The notes below the pieces were generated by a model. The model was not told where the DNA came from and made no database searches. It saw nothing but the letters and a program-made list of their open reading frames with translations. DNA of 64,000 nucleotides, taken from Triticum aestivum. Lineage: Eukaryota; Streptophyta; Magnoliopsida; Poales; Poaceae. The DNA is taken from the NCBI RefSeq assembly GCF_018294505.1, contig NC_057809.1, positions 136,746,979-136,810,978 of the forward strand, given 5' to 3'. Every line of letters starts with the position of its first letter. Position 1 is the stretch's first letter. This document shows positions 1 to 10,600 of this stretch, piece after piece. A program made the position numbers and the translations under genes.

Positions 1-1871
1 GAGGGAACGGGCGCCTCCGTGAGGGAGGATAACCGAGGGGAGGAATCGGACATTCTCTCACCCCGGGGAAGGAAGAGGACTACCTCTGAAGATCCGGAAA
101 CCAAGGTTTCCAAGCGGGAGAAGAAATCTCCGCCAGAGGGTTCTGCCTTGGAGGGTGCTCTTGCCGCACAAAGTCCGCGCGGGGATCAGCCCTCCAACGA
201 GCTGTAAGTAATCAGAAAGTACTTTAATAGTGGAGATATACTACCTTGCCTCTAAGGAAAGTAACCAAAGTATTTATTGTAGTTCGGATCTTAGCCCTTC
301 TCAGCAGAGCTCATCTTCGGGGGATCTTCTTCCGGAGATGATGGAGAGCGAAACGCCTCCCCCGGACTCCTCCGCTCAAGAAGCGTGCGACCTTGAAGTG
401 TCGTCCCGGAGGGCCTCTCCGGATCCGGTGAGGCCAGTAGATAATCCTATAGTCACCCGAAGTCCCCAGTGTCCGGCTCTCGAAGAGAGCAAACAGAAGA
501 GTCCGGCACCGTCTGGTATGCGGTCGGACGTACTGAGAGAGCTATTGGAGCGAGCGGCCATCTCAGAAGAACACCGTACATTGATGGGTACGGTGATGGA
601 AAGGATCTCATCCGCCGAAAGCGGGTTGCATGATGCCTTTATGAGTCTACTGACGGGCTTTGAGGTACGTAAAATGATGTACATTTGTGGTGGTACCGCA
701 CATTTTTAGGTGTGCTCTGTGTAGATAGTAGCCCCTGAGACTCTGGTTGTCACCGAGAACGGCGGCAAATAGAGGGTCATAGTCCCAGGCAATAACCGTA
801 CCACTTTAATGTGCTGGTAGTGGGAGCTCCGGTGGCTAGCCGGACTCATGAATTGGCCGAACTAAAGCGGCAACTAGATGCGGCGGATGCCGACATCGAG
901 CTTGTTAACAAGAGGCTTGACGAGGCACAGGGTAAGTATTATTTTCTGGTGAATGCCACATAGTAAGAGCAGCATGATGCCAGTATCTTTAATATGTTGT
1001 GACTGCAGATGGAGCTGCCACCGTGGAAACCTTGCGGGCGGAACTTGCCCGAGCCAAAGACCAAGCAAGGATTAGTAATGCGGCTGTGTTGAAGGCGGTC
1101 GAAGAGTTAAAAGACGAGAAGACCGCGCATTGCGAGAGAAAAGAGAAGATGGCCAAGATGGTCGTAGAGTTAAAAGACAATGCCGACCGTTGCCAGTTCC
1201 TTGAAAAAGAGAACCGATTGAAGGCAGCGGACCTTGAAAAGGCCACGATGGCGAGCAAAGACACCCGCTCTGCTATGAGAGTGAAGAAGGAGGAGCTGCG
1301 TGAAGCCGGGGATATTGGGGCTGGGAAGCCCTTCATGCTATGGATAAATTTCGGAGATCCACGGTATGCCCCTCTGGATCGGCTGTGGAGTTCGGCAGAC
1401 GCATATATGGACTTGGCGGCGAGCGCTGCCGATGCGGACTTCCAAGGTCAAATAGATCGTGAAGTGGACAAGCTGTTCTGGTCGCAATTTAATGTTCCAG
1501 AGCGTCCGCTTCCATTGACTGATCAGCTAGCTGAATGGTCCGAACTAAATAGGTTGTCCGGACTTGCCATGAGGTCTGTCGTGGATTAGCTGTGGCCGGA
1601 AAAGCCGAAGCCGAACAACTATTTCAGCTTAGTGCAGCAGTTCCTAGGTGCGGTGTCGCGCATCACTGCGATGAAGAGGTCAGCATGCATAGAAGGCTCG
1701 TGGATGGCACTCGCCCGTGTTAAAGCATACTTGGCGGAGATGGATGCTACCACTTTTGCGGCGCAGGGTTCGGCCATAGGCCGAGTGGCTGCCGAGCACT
1801 ATTTCGAAGAGGTTCTCGAGGGTGCTCATTTGATAGAGGCCCAGTGTTCGAAGAAGATTATGTTTGAGTGA
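1..1871 (+). pseudogene. Antisense accessory gene of A1, exons 2-5, broken
   Basis: Comparison with copy A2 gives exons at about 1-203, 283-664, 817-931 and 1009-1871. Exon 2 encodes an acidic/basic linker with a KRxKK-type nuclear-signal-like stretch, and exon 5 a long charged helical, coiled-coil-like region. The donor after 203 (GTAAGT), the acceptor before 283 and the donors at 665 and 932 look functional. The acceptor of the fourth exon reads CTG at 814-816 where A2 has CAG, and exon 5 carries an in-frame TAG at 1587-1589 where A2 is open. The gene is therefore decayed. Its N-terminal PF04195-like domain lies outside the window. Function is unknown; it is an extra gene antisense to gag-pol. 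Confidence 0.7.
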
Positions 1872-3097
1872 CATGTATTCCCATTGTAAACACAATGTTA
1901 TTATGAAATTTATTAAGGTTGTGTTTATACTTTTGCCTGAAAGTAATATGATGCCTCCAGCGATGCCGTTTATGTATACATGTGTATAACCTGAAAGATT
2001 GCAGTCATCGGCTTCAGCCCCCACGCATATAATGCGGAGGTGTTCGTAGAAGACGCGTGTTCACACTTAACCCAATGTCTTGGTCCTATTAAGGAGGTGA
2101 TAGCGCAGCGAACGAGGCAACCGGACTATAATGCTTTAACACTTTCACTTAGCCATAGGAGTTTGACGGTGGGGCTACTATATAGCCCCTGTTGGCTCTG
2201 CACTCTCCCGAATTCGGGGTGCGTACATGCCTGGCCGGGAAACGTCCCTTCATTAAGGCGGAGGAATTCTAACATTCCGATAGGTCATCGAGTGGTTGAC
2301 CAGTCTCACGCAATATCATGACGGTCAGTTTTCGGCTTTCTCTACTGAGGTGCTCGTCCGGATGACCCGGGGCACAATCGTAGTAGTTCTCCTAGTGCTA
2401 CCTTAGCCGATAGAGCGGAACGTAAGGTACCAAAACATAGGAGCCGGGCAAACCCAACATTTGACCAAAGACATGATCCGGAGCTGATGCATATAAGGCC
2501 AAACTCGCGACGCCGAACACTCCCTAAGGTATTCGGTCTTTATTGTATAAACCGGGCCTAAATAGTGCCCTTTGTAAGAAGCCCCTGGTGTACAGGTACG
2601 TGCATTATTCTAACGTGGCCACATGCCAAGACGCCAGCATCCTTCTCAATTGTACTGAGAATCCGAGGGATGTGTATCAACAAGAGACAGTAAAAAAAGG
2701 TTGACGCAGGGTCTTAATCTAAAAAGAATCCTTGGGGCAGGTCCCTGCTGCACGTCCGTGCCTGTGTCTCCGTTGTGCCGTATCCTGGACGGGTGTAGCA
2801 CGATGGTCATCTGTAAAAGAGAGAAACTTAGGTGAAAAGTTGTCGTGCAAAAAGGTAGGTTTGAAGAAACCATGCATAATTCAAGATGAGTAAAAATCGC
2901 CACTTGTCTACGCGCGTTGAGCCCCTTGTATTTGTAATAGGGGTGTGGCTTATCAAACCTGTGTGAGTTGCATATGGCTGCGCCGGACTCGTCTAACCGT
3001 GTCCGTGGTATTGACGACCTATCAAATGCTTTAGCTGGTGAGGCCCTTTTTAGTGTGCGGCTGCCAAGGCAGTCGCACTCTTTTCGGCGCGCCGGGA
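1872..3097. other. Non-coding junction between accessory gene and protease in A1
   Basis: No open frame with recognisable similarity is present. This is where pol would sit in an autonomous element. The stretch is conserved with 25785-26962 of A2, so the loss of pol predates both insertions. Confidence 0.6.
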
Positions 3098-6000
3098 TCA
3101 CTTAATATTTCCATTTACTGTAATGATGTCACATGGACCGGGCATCTTAAGCGTAAGGGAAGCGTAGTGCAGTATTGCATTAAAGCGAGTGAAAGCTTCA
3201 CATCCAAGTAGTGCTTGATAGCCACTTTGGAACGGAGCAATGTGGAATGTAAAATTTTCGCTACGGAAGTTACCGGGGAAGCCGAATATAACCTCTAGTA
3301 GCAGGGAGCCCGTGCAATGAGCCCCTGGGCCTGGCGTTACTCCTTTAAGGGTAGTATTGCTTAGGCAAATTTTCGTTGGGTCTATCCCCATTTTGCGGAT
3401 TGTATCCTGGTATATCAGGTTTAAACTGCTGCCACCGTCCATCAGGACTCGTGTAAAGTGGTATCCGTCAATTATTGGGTCTAATACCAGGGCAGCCCAT
3501 CCTGCGCGCCGGACACTTGCTGAGTAATCACGATGGTCGAAAGTGATCGGTTGGGACGACTAGTGGCGGGATTCCGCGGTGATAGGCCCTTGGGCATATT
3601 TTTCTGGGAGTGCTGCTTTGTTTCTCCCCTTGATCACGTGTAACACGTTTACTGTTTTGACTTCTGGTGGAAATTTCTTTTGTTCCCCAGTGTCTTGCTT
3701 GAGAGGCTCATCCTCATCTTCGCTTGGTGTATCCTCCCCGTTGTGTACGGCGTTGAGCTTGCCGGACTGCTTGAAGACCCAACATTCTCTGTGGGTATGA
3801 TTAGCAGGTTTACCGGGGGTGCTATGGATCTGACATACTTGGTCCAGAATTTTGTTTAGGCTGGACAGTTCGTCTCTGGCGCCTTTAGAGGGCGGCTTTT
3901 GCTGACTTGGCCGAGAGCTTTTGAATCCGGCGTTTACTGTCGTGCTCTTCATGCTGTCGTCTTTATTCCAGCATTTGTTATTGTTGTTGCGCCATAATTT
4001 CCCGTTTCCATCTCTAACTTCGGATGTACTGGGGTTGCTGGTGCTGCATCTGGCTAGCTAGCTATCCTCACCCGCGCAAAAGCGGGTCATGAGGCTTGTT
4101 AATGCTGCCATTGTTCTCGGCTTTTCTTGGCCGAGGTGTCTGGCAAGCCATTCGTCACGGACACTATGCTTAAAAGCTGCCAAGGCTTCAGCGTCCGGAC
4201 AGTCGACTATTTGGTTCTTTTTACTAAGAAACCTGTTCCAACGCTTTCGGGCTGACTCTCCGGGCTGTTGAGTTATATGACTCAAATCGTCCGCGTCCGG
4301 AGGTCGGACATAAGTCCCTTGAAAATTTGCCCGAAAAGCGTCTTCGAGCTCTTCCCAGCTTCCCATGGAGCTTTCGGGAGGCTTTTAAGCTAGTGCCGAG
4401 CTGGCCCTTTGAGTTTGAGGGGTAAATACTTAATGGCGTGGAGATCATATCCTCGAGCCATATGAATATGGAGGATATAGTCCTCAATCCAGACCCCAGG
4501 GTCTATTGTTCCGTCGTATGCCTCTATGTTTACGGGTTTGAATCCCTCTGGAAATTTATGGTCCAGCACCTCGTCGGTGAAACATAGGGGGTGTGCGGCA
4601 CCCCTGTATCTGGGTGTGCCATAGTGTTCGGATGTTTGTTGTGTTGCGTCGTGTGCTGGAGCGCGCCTGCGTGGTCCATAGATGGATCTGGTTGTGCCGT
4701 CCTTTTGATGCGAGCCCTCGCGTGGATCGCGTATTGGCTTATGTGCGGCATTGCTTGCCGCTCTATGTTGGCCGTGAGGACGTCTATCCGGCCAGGTGGT
4801 CGTTTTAATTTTTGGTTGCGGGGGATCTAAGGCCTCCTCATCGAATTCAGGTAGCAACTTCCGCTTCGGGTAGCTCTTGGTGGGGCGATTGCCGCCGTAC
4901 TTCGCTGCTGCGTTGAGTACTTCGCTCCATCTGATTCCGAGTGTGTCTTGTGCAGCCTTGTGTTTTGCTTCTGATTTTTTAGACTCCTCGCGGTGGCAAC
5001 AAGCCTCTGACTTGTATTCTGTTGCTCTGGGTGTCTGTCCGGTGTGAAGTCGTCCGGACTATTATCTTTGACAGAGTCAGGTTGTTCGGCTTGATCCTCC
5101 ATGTTGCCGGGGTACGGCAATGGTTCCCCCTGCTCTAACGTTGGGTCTATATGATCGTTGTTTCTACCGAGGAGGGATTTGGTGCGGCGCTTACGCCGCC
5201 GCTTTGACTGCTTCTCGAGGGGGCAACCCTTCGTTGCGTCCTTCCGTTCCTCGTCGTCGTTTTCTTTTGGTGTGTTCACCATGTATACGTCATGTGGTGA
5301 AGTGGTTGTCCGGTGCCTTGTGGGCAGTGGTTCCTCTTCGTCTCCTGCATCGTCTTCCATACCGTCAAGGTCTTTGGAGTCGAAGTTGAGCATGTTGGTT
5401 AAGTCATCGACAGTGGCTACTAAGTGGGTGGTGGGTGGGCCGCGAATTTCTTCGTTGTCCGCATCCCAGTCCTGCCGGACATAGTTCAGCCAGGATCCTC
5501 CTGACAAGGAGAGAGACCTTAATGAGTTCAGTATGTCACCCAAGGGCGAGTGCTGAAAAATATCCGCAGAGGTAAAATCCATGATCGGCGCCCAATTGGA
5601 TTCGATAGGAACGGGTGCAGGCGGCTCGGAGTCCGTGGTCGGGGAAGGATCCGGCAGTTTAACAACACAGCTCTCGTGCAAGGTAAGGTCGATGTTCAGC
5701 TCGATCGCCGCTAAGGGTAAGGCTTCCGTGGCGGGGTCCATCCACCCGTCCATGGACGGCGCAACTGGCTCCGAATTGAGGGTCGGAGCGGCTGCCTGTG
5801 CGATCTCCTGGACACTGTCCGATGGTAGAGCTAAATCGTACTCATCGTGACCGTGTGAAGCACAAGGCAGAGGCTCGAATCCGTCGAAGATCAAGTCTCC
5901 ACGGATATCGGCCGTGTAGTTAAGCTTCCAAACCTGACCTGGTGGCCAGGGGCGTAACTTTCAATCTGCTCCAGATGGCCAAGCGAATTGGCCCACAGTG

Positions 6001-6103
6001 CAAAGCCGCCGAACACGAAGATCTGTCCGGGGAGAAAAGTCTCACCCTGGACTGCATCGCCATCGATGATAGTAGGAGCCATCAAGCCTAACGGCGACGA
6101 CAC
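3098..6103 (-). pseudogene. Gag-protease of A1, frameshifted
   Basis: Read on the minus strand, the gene begins near 6103 with the family's N-terminus (MSSPLGLMAP). It continues in another frame from 5894 to 4827 and then in pieces at 4366-4058, 3952-3560 and 3442-3098. The pieces contain the retrotransposon gag core (WEELEDAFRANFQGTY near 4350), a C/H-rich zinc-knuckle-like stretch near 3820 and the aspartic protease motif LMDGGSSLN near 3440. Frameshifts lie near 5919 (one T fewer than A2), near 4990 and in the gag core, with stops elsewhere. At least one site that is frameshifted in A2 (29036) is in frame here, so the two copies decayed independently. Confidence 0.75.
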
Positions 6104-6129
6104 AGAGGAACTCTCAGTGAAAGCACCAA

Positions 6130-6614
6130 TGTCAGTGTCAAAACCGGTAGATATCGGGTAGGGGGTCCCGAACTATGCATCTAAGGCGGATGGTAATAGG
6201 AGGCAGGGGACACAATGTTTTACCCAGGTTCGGGCCCTCTTGATGGAGGTAAAACCGTACGTCCTGCTTGATTAATATTGATGATATGGGTAGTACAAGA
6301 GTAGATCTACCACGAGATCGGAGAGGCTAAACCCTAGAAGCTAGCCTATGGTATGATTGTATGTTGTCGTTGATGTTGTCCTATGGACTAAAACCCTCCG
6401 GTTTATATAGACACTGGAGAGGGTTAGGGTTACACAAGGTCGGTTACAAAGGAGGAGATATACATATCCGTATTGCCTAGCTTGCCTTCCACGCCAAGTA
6501 GAGTCCCATACGGACATGAGACGAAGTCTTCAATCTTGTATCTTCATAGTCTAACAGTCCGGCCAATGGAGATAGTCCGGCTGTCCGGAGATCCCCTAAT
6601 CCACGACTCCCATA
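6130..6614 (-). repeat. LTR of copy A1 (5' LTR in element orientation)
   Basis: It is 485 bp, starting TGTCAGTGTC and ending CCCATA (CA decayed to TA). It matches the A2 LTRs except for a short insertion near 6370. A minus-strand TATA box lies at 6402-6409. It is followed at once by host coding sequence at 6615. Confidence 0.85.
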
Positions 6615-7043
6615 GTCGCCTTCGACGCCAACTACGACTCTCAGTTGGACCAGATGATCGTTGCCACTAGCAACAAGTTCACCGTCCTCAAGAAGCTCGC
6701 GGACGACATCGCCGTACTCCTCCAGCCCGCGCGCCCGGGCTCCTCATTGCCTGCCACCCTAATCGGCCTCCATGGCCGGAACCTCTTTCAAGCACTGGTG
6801 GCCCTACGACTGCCCGCCAACGCCACGAAGAATGTCCACCTGGAGGTCGCACTCGCCGCGAGGCGCCTCGCCCTGCAAGAATTCGTCGACCTACACATCC
6901 ACATGTATGAGGAAATCGTGTACATAGGTATATACAAGGCCAGTGAGGACGCTACGACGTTGGCCTTCCTCAACCAGCTAGAAGCCTTGGATGCCTTTGC
7001 TAAGAAGCACCTCGACCTCGCCACAAAAGCCGCCGCTCCTTAG
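6615..7043 (+). pseudogene. Host gene 3' fragment cut by retrotransposon insertion
   Basis: An open frame runs from the LTR boundary (GTC at 6615) through the TTG at 6645 to a TAG after codon AAAAP at 7043, giving about 142 C-terminal residues. It is GC-rich, uses grass-like codons, and is predicted to be mostly helical (LEVALAARRLALQEF, LNQLEALDAFAKKHLD). The frame continues without a stop right up to the LTR, so the retrotransposon landed inside the coding sequence and the N-terminal part should lie left of the window. I do not recognise a family. With an intact upstream exon it could still be part of a real gene; as seen here it is a truncated CDS. Confidence 0.5.
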
Positions 7044-7246
7044 CCGCCGGTCGGTGGCCCGACGCACTAAGTTGAGGAGGAGGAGGTCGTACGTTCATGG
7101 ATCCATCTTTCTTCTTGCCTTCTGTAACCACCACTGCGTTCGCATCGTTGTGGCCTTAATTCTTATTGTGCGGTTGCATTCTCGTTCTAGTCAATACCGA
7201 CATGTGCGACCCCGTTGCTTAATTATATGCATCACTGTAACTAGTA
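7044..7246. other. 3' flank of the truncated host gene
   Basis: This is AT-richer sequence after the stop, with no open frame of note; probably a 3' UTR and intergenic DNA. Confidence 0.4.
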
Positions 7247-7402
7247 CTCCATCCCTCAATTTATAAGTTGTGCTTACCTTTTCCATCAACTTCGTGCAAC
7301 GCGCGGGCATCTTGCTAGAAACACTAGAATATGTCTATATAATCCATATGTGATAGTCCATTTGAAATCTCAAAAAAGACAAATATTTAGGTACGGAGGG
7401 AG
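7247..7402. mobile_element. Stowaway (Tc1/Mariner-type) MITE
   Basis: A 156-bp element flanked by TA dinucleotides (7245-7246 and 7403-7404). The left end reads CTCCATCCCTC and the right end GTACGGAGGGAG, the inverted repeat typical of grass Stowaway MITEs (CTCCCTCCGT). It has no coding capacity. Confidence 0.85.
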
Positions 7403-8271
7403 TAATATATTAGGAGTATATCAAAACAATAGTGATTTCTTTCAAATTTGTGAACAAATACTACTATTCTACTACTTTGGATCCGTCGCAACGCACAAGC
7501 ACATTGCTGGTAAAAGGAAAAGGCCTGCCGCGTTCGCGTCGCACCCCCACACGCCCGGGAATCGGGAGTATAACATGGCCCATCCGGCACGACACATGGC
7601 TTAGGGATGGCGTGTTGCCTAGCATTTTCACTTTCATGTGGGACCGCCGTTGAGCAAACCGACACCCCACCCGCCGCCGGGTTGGAAAAAAGAAACGAGG
7701 GGAAGATCTAGCTGTAGCACGGAAGCCAAGAAATTTGGTGTCAGACGGGGCTCGTTGATAGAGTAGGAGCATTCCGTACTAGTACTACTCCTACTAGTAC
7801 CAAGTTTGTACTCCTAATACTATATTACTAGTACTACCACTATACAACTAGTAGGTACGTGCACGACACAACATCGTAGGAACAAAAAACGGGAAGATCT
7901 TGTTTTGGGTGATTTATCTTTTTTTCAATCAACGTAGTATGAATAATATGATGTGGGGGGCACCCATGAAGCTTATGTGGCTTGGTTGCATGTCTATGGA
8001 AGGTTAGAGAAAAATAAATAGATAATGTGTTTAGAGTGCACTCCACTAAATAGATATATATACTTTGGATCCATTGCAACGGACCGGCACATCTATATCT
8101 ATACCCCCTATATAGTGTGTGAAAAACTTTGAAAGTTGGTCGTTGGATGAAGCCAATCCGACGGTACAAAGATGGCAAATCCGAGCACTACTGGCCGTTG
8201 GATATCATCCACCAGATTCTGCCACATGTATAATCTAGAAGACTCCATGGTTGAACTTAATTCATGACTAA
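7403..8271. other. Intergenic DNA with short CTAGTA-rich stretches
   Basis: No supported gene. It contains an ACTAGTACT-rich segment (7780-7860) and two copies (7471 and 8061) of a motif reading TACTTTGGATCC followed by [AG]T[TC]GCAACG, which recurs at 9129. Confidence 0.5.
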
Positions 8272-8575
8272 GGGCCTCTTTGATTCATAGGATTGCAGAA
8301 ACACAGGAATAGGAAAAAAGTAGGATTGGAATGGCATGTTCATTGGATCCCTATAGGATTTGAGTTTGTTTGATTGTGTCACATGAAAAACAAAGGATTT
8401 CTTTCAAGAGGTTGGAGTGCATGTTAGAATTCCTGTGAAACGTAGTACAAATGAATCCTTAGGAAAATATTCTACATGATTCAATCCTACGAATCAAACG
8501 ACCAACGTAGGAAAAATTCCTAAGGATTCTAATCCTTCAAAGATCCTATGAAAATCCTTTGAATCAAACAGACCC
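8272..8575. mobile_element. Tourist (PIF/Harbinger-type) MITE
   Basis: A 304-bp element with about 25-bp imperfect terminal inverted repeats (left GGGCCTCTTTGATTCATAGG; the right end inverted reads GGGTCTGTTTGATTCAAAGG) and a TAA target duplication at 8269-8271 and 8576-8578. The ends and the 3-bp TAA/TTA duplication are diagnostic of Tourist-like MITEs in grasses. Confidence 0.88.
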
Positions 8576-8578
8576 TAA

Positions 8579-8765
8579 CTTTGCCACAACTAAGCTTAGG
8601 CAAAGTTATTAGTTCTTCAAAACGAGAGAAACAAGTTGGCAAGCCTAAGGGAATCTTGCCACATTTTTTGTGTGTATGTCATGTGGGGCCTTAGTGTGGC
8701 TTGCCTAAGGTGTGGCTTGAATCAAACACTCGCCTAAGTTAATCAAACTTGCCTAACCTTACATT
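8579..8765. repeat. Possible further MITE or foldback
   Basis: An imperfect inverted repeat pairs GCCACAACTAAGCTTAGGCAA near 8583 with TTGCCTAAGGTGTGGCTT near 8700. No target duplication could be defined, so this is only a candidate. Confidence 0.3.
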
Positions 8766-8888
8766 CCACCAGATTTTGCCACATGTTAGAATCCAGAAAG
8801 CTCCACATGTAGAAGCATAATGCACAAACCACCAGAATCTCATGCGTGCAATGCACGTGTACCTTACTAGTACTAGTTGGTAGTAGTA

Positions 8889-9080
8889 AGAAACAAATTC
8901 CAGTTTTGGCACGAGCTCGTACTGCGGGAGCACCACAAGGCCTGCCGCAGGAGTTACATTTCCCTCTCGGGGCCCACGGGACCGAACTTCAGTGGCTTAG
9001 TGGTAGAAACAAGAAACGTGATGGTCGCCGTGGTTCAACTTCCATGGACAAGCTGTCATGTCTGCTGACACATGTATATC
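8889..9080. repeat. Dispersed module, copy 1
   Basis: The segment beginning AGAAACAAATTCCAGTTTTGG and ending near GACACATGTATA is repeated at 9935-10430. The second copy is interrupted by a 152-bp tandem duplication. The repeat is non-coding. Confidence 0.7.
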
Positions 9081-9254
9081 AAAACTAGAGTGTTTATATT
9101 TCAAGCACGTGAACAAGTATTATTCTACTACTTTGGATCCATTGCAACGCACGGGCCAGCACATTGGTAGTAGTAGTGTCCATCTCTATCTCTAGAGGCC
9201 TTCCCTCGTTCATCCTTTTCTCTCACAAGATAAACTACTCATACAAATGCATCT

Positions 9255-9765
9255 TGATGTTCCGTGGAACGCACGAGGATGTTTCCTTGGGGGTCTCTCC
9301 AGCGCGGCGTGGCCGTAGTTGCAAGTTGACGCCCCTTGAGATGCCGACGTTGAGGGGCACTCGGATTTCCTCCGATGAGCAGGTAAGATGAGTTTGATCA
9401 CGTAGTAAATGCATTCTAAAGACTACTTCCGTGTCCATTTCCTAATTCTCCCCCTGCCCTCTGTTTCACAGGTTAGGCTCGGTGCGAGTGGAGATTGGTT
9501 TGCATATGTACGGGAGGGTACCAACATCAATTTACACAACATTTACAATAGTGAAACCGTTCCCGTAGAACCTTTGTCCAACATTGGGATCAGCCATGCA
9601 ACGGGCCACCGCATGAATTGGTACGATGGAACCACGGTGAGATTGAATAAGATAGCACGAACCTTGCACATGGCGGTCAAAGGCGGACCATGCTGTCTGC
9701 GGCCGATTTGTTGCCGTACGAGTAGGAAGACGTTGTGCTCCTTTCTAGCCGCATCTTCGCGGTGA
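9255..9765 (+). pseudogene. F-box/DUF295 (KIB1-4 beta-propeller-like) gene fragment
   Basis: Two exon-like pieces, about 9258-9382 and 9472-9765, flank an 89-nt intron with a good donor (CAG|GTAAGA at 9383) and acceptor (TTTCACAG at 9471). The spliced frame reads ...RISSDEQ|VRLGASGDWFAYV..., then VPVEPLSNIG and TTVRLNKIA. This matches the start of the DUF295 beta-propeller found in plant F-box proteins. There is no F-box upstream, and the C-terminal half of the propeller is missing: the frame ends at a TGA at 9763-9765 after unrelated residues. It is a truncated paralogue of the gene at 12465-14581, with an intron within two codons of that gene's first intron. Probably non-functional. Confidence 0.6.
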
Positions 9766-9934
9766 CAAACCAGGGGACTTATTTTGTATGGGACACATCC
9801 TACGATACACTCCCTCTCTCCCAGTTTATTTATTTTGAACCTTTTCGTTTTATAAGTTTCAAATTCAAATTTAGAGCTCCCCATCACATGTTGAGATTAC
9901 AATGTCCATTAAATCGTTGCGTGCATGTATAGTA

Positions 9935-10430
9935 AAGAAACAAATCTCGAGTTTGGCACGAGTTCGTGCTGCGGGAGCACCACAAGCCCTGGCGCAGGAG
10001 TTACATTTCCCTCTCAGGGCCGTCGGGACTGAGCTTCAGCGCCTTACTACACCTACCTTTGAGTCAATAACATGTGGACCCGATAGGTGACTGGTCCACA
10101 TGTAATGCTCCCGTAGGCAGAGGGGCAGTGGGGCCAAGAGGGGTGAGCCGCAGGTCGGGGGACGTGTGGTTTCATGGGTTCGAGCGGCGTCGTGGGAATC
10201 GTGGGTGGCTGTGGTAGAAACTTGATGCTCGCCGCATTTTAGGTGGCCCACATGTCATGCACACAAAGGCAGAGGGGCGGTGCGGCCGAGAGGGGTGAGG
10301 CGCACGTCGGGGGGCGTGGTGCCGTGGGTTGGAGAGGCGTCGTGGGAATCGCGAGATGAAACGTGATGGTCGCCGTAGTTGAACTTCCATGGACAAGCTG
10401 TCATGTCTACGGACACATGCACTGCATACC
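9935..10430. repeat. Dispersed module, copy 2, with internal 152-bp tandem duplication
   Basis: It matches 8889-9080 at both ends (AGAAACAAATC at the left; GGACAAGCTGTCATGTCT at the right). Between them lie two tandem copies of a GC-rich unit (about 10090-10241 and 10242-10393, period 152 bp judged from the CCACATG anchors at 10096 and 10248). Confidence 0.65.
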
Positions 10431-10600
10431 GATCACTGGAAGGAGTAGCAGAGAAAGCTATATATGCGGATAAATAGTTCCTTATAGTCAAGCGGACCCA
10501 CGCTACTACTCTGTTCCAAAGACATGCACACCATCGAAATAGTCCATCTATATCAATATACACCGAGAGGGAATAATTTTTTTACAAGAGAGGAAATAGT

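Larger units (their letters stand above)
1..6614 (-). mobile_element. Tat-like Gypsy retrotransposon, copy A1 (left end outside window)
   Basis: The whole segment aligns nearly base for base with 23908-30515 of the complete element A2, so it is the right-hand three quarters of a second copy of that family. Gag-protease lies on the minus strand next to the LTR at 6130-6614, so element orientation is minus and this LTR is the element's 5' LTR. An antisense accessory gene lies on the plus strand at the left. No reverse transcriptase, RNase H or integrase is visible between the two genes. Both genes are broken. The Tat-lineage assignment rests on gene order and the antisense extra gene, as known for Tat/RIRE2/Grande-type elements. 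Confidence 0.85.
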
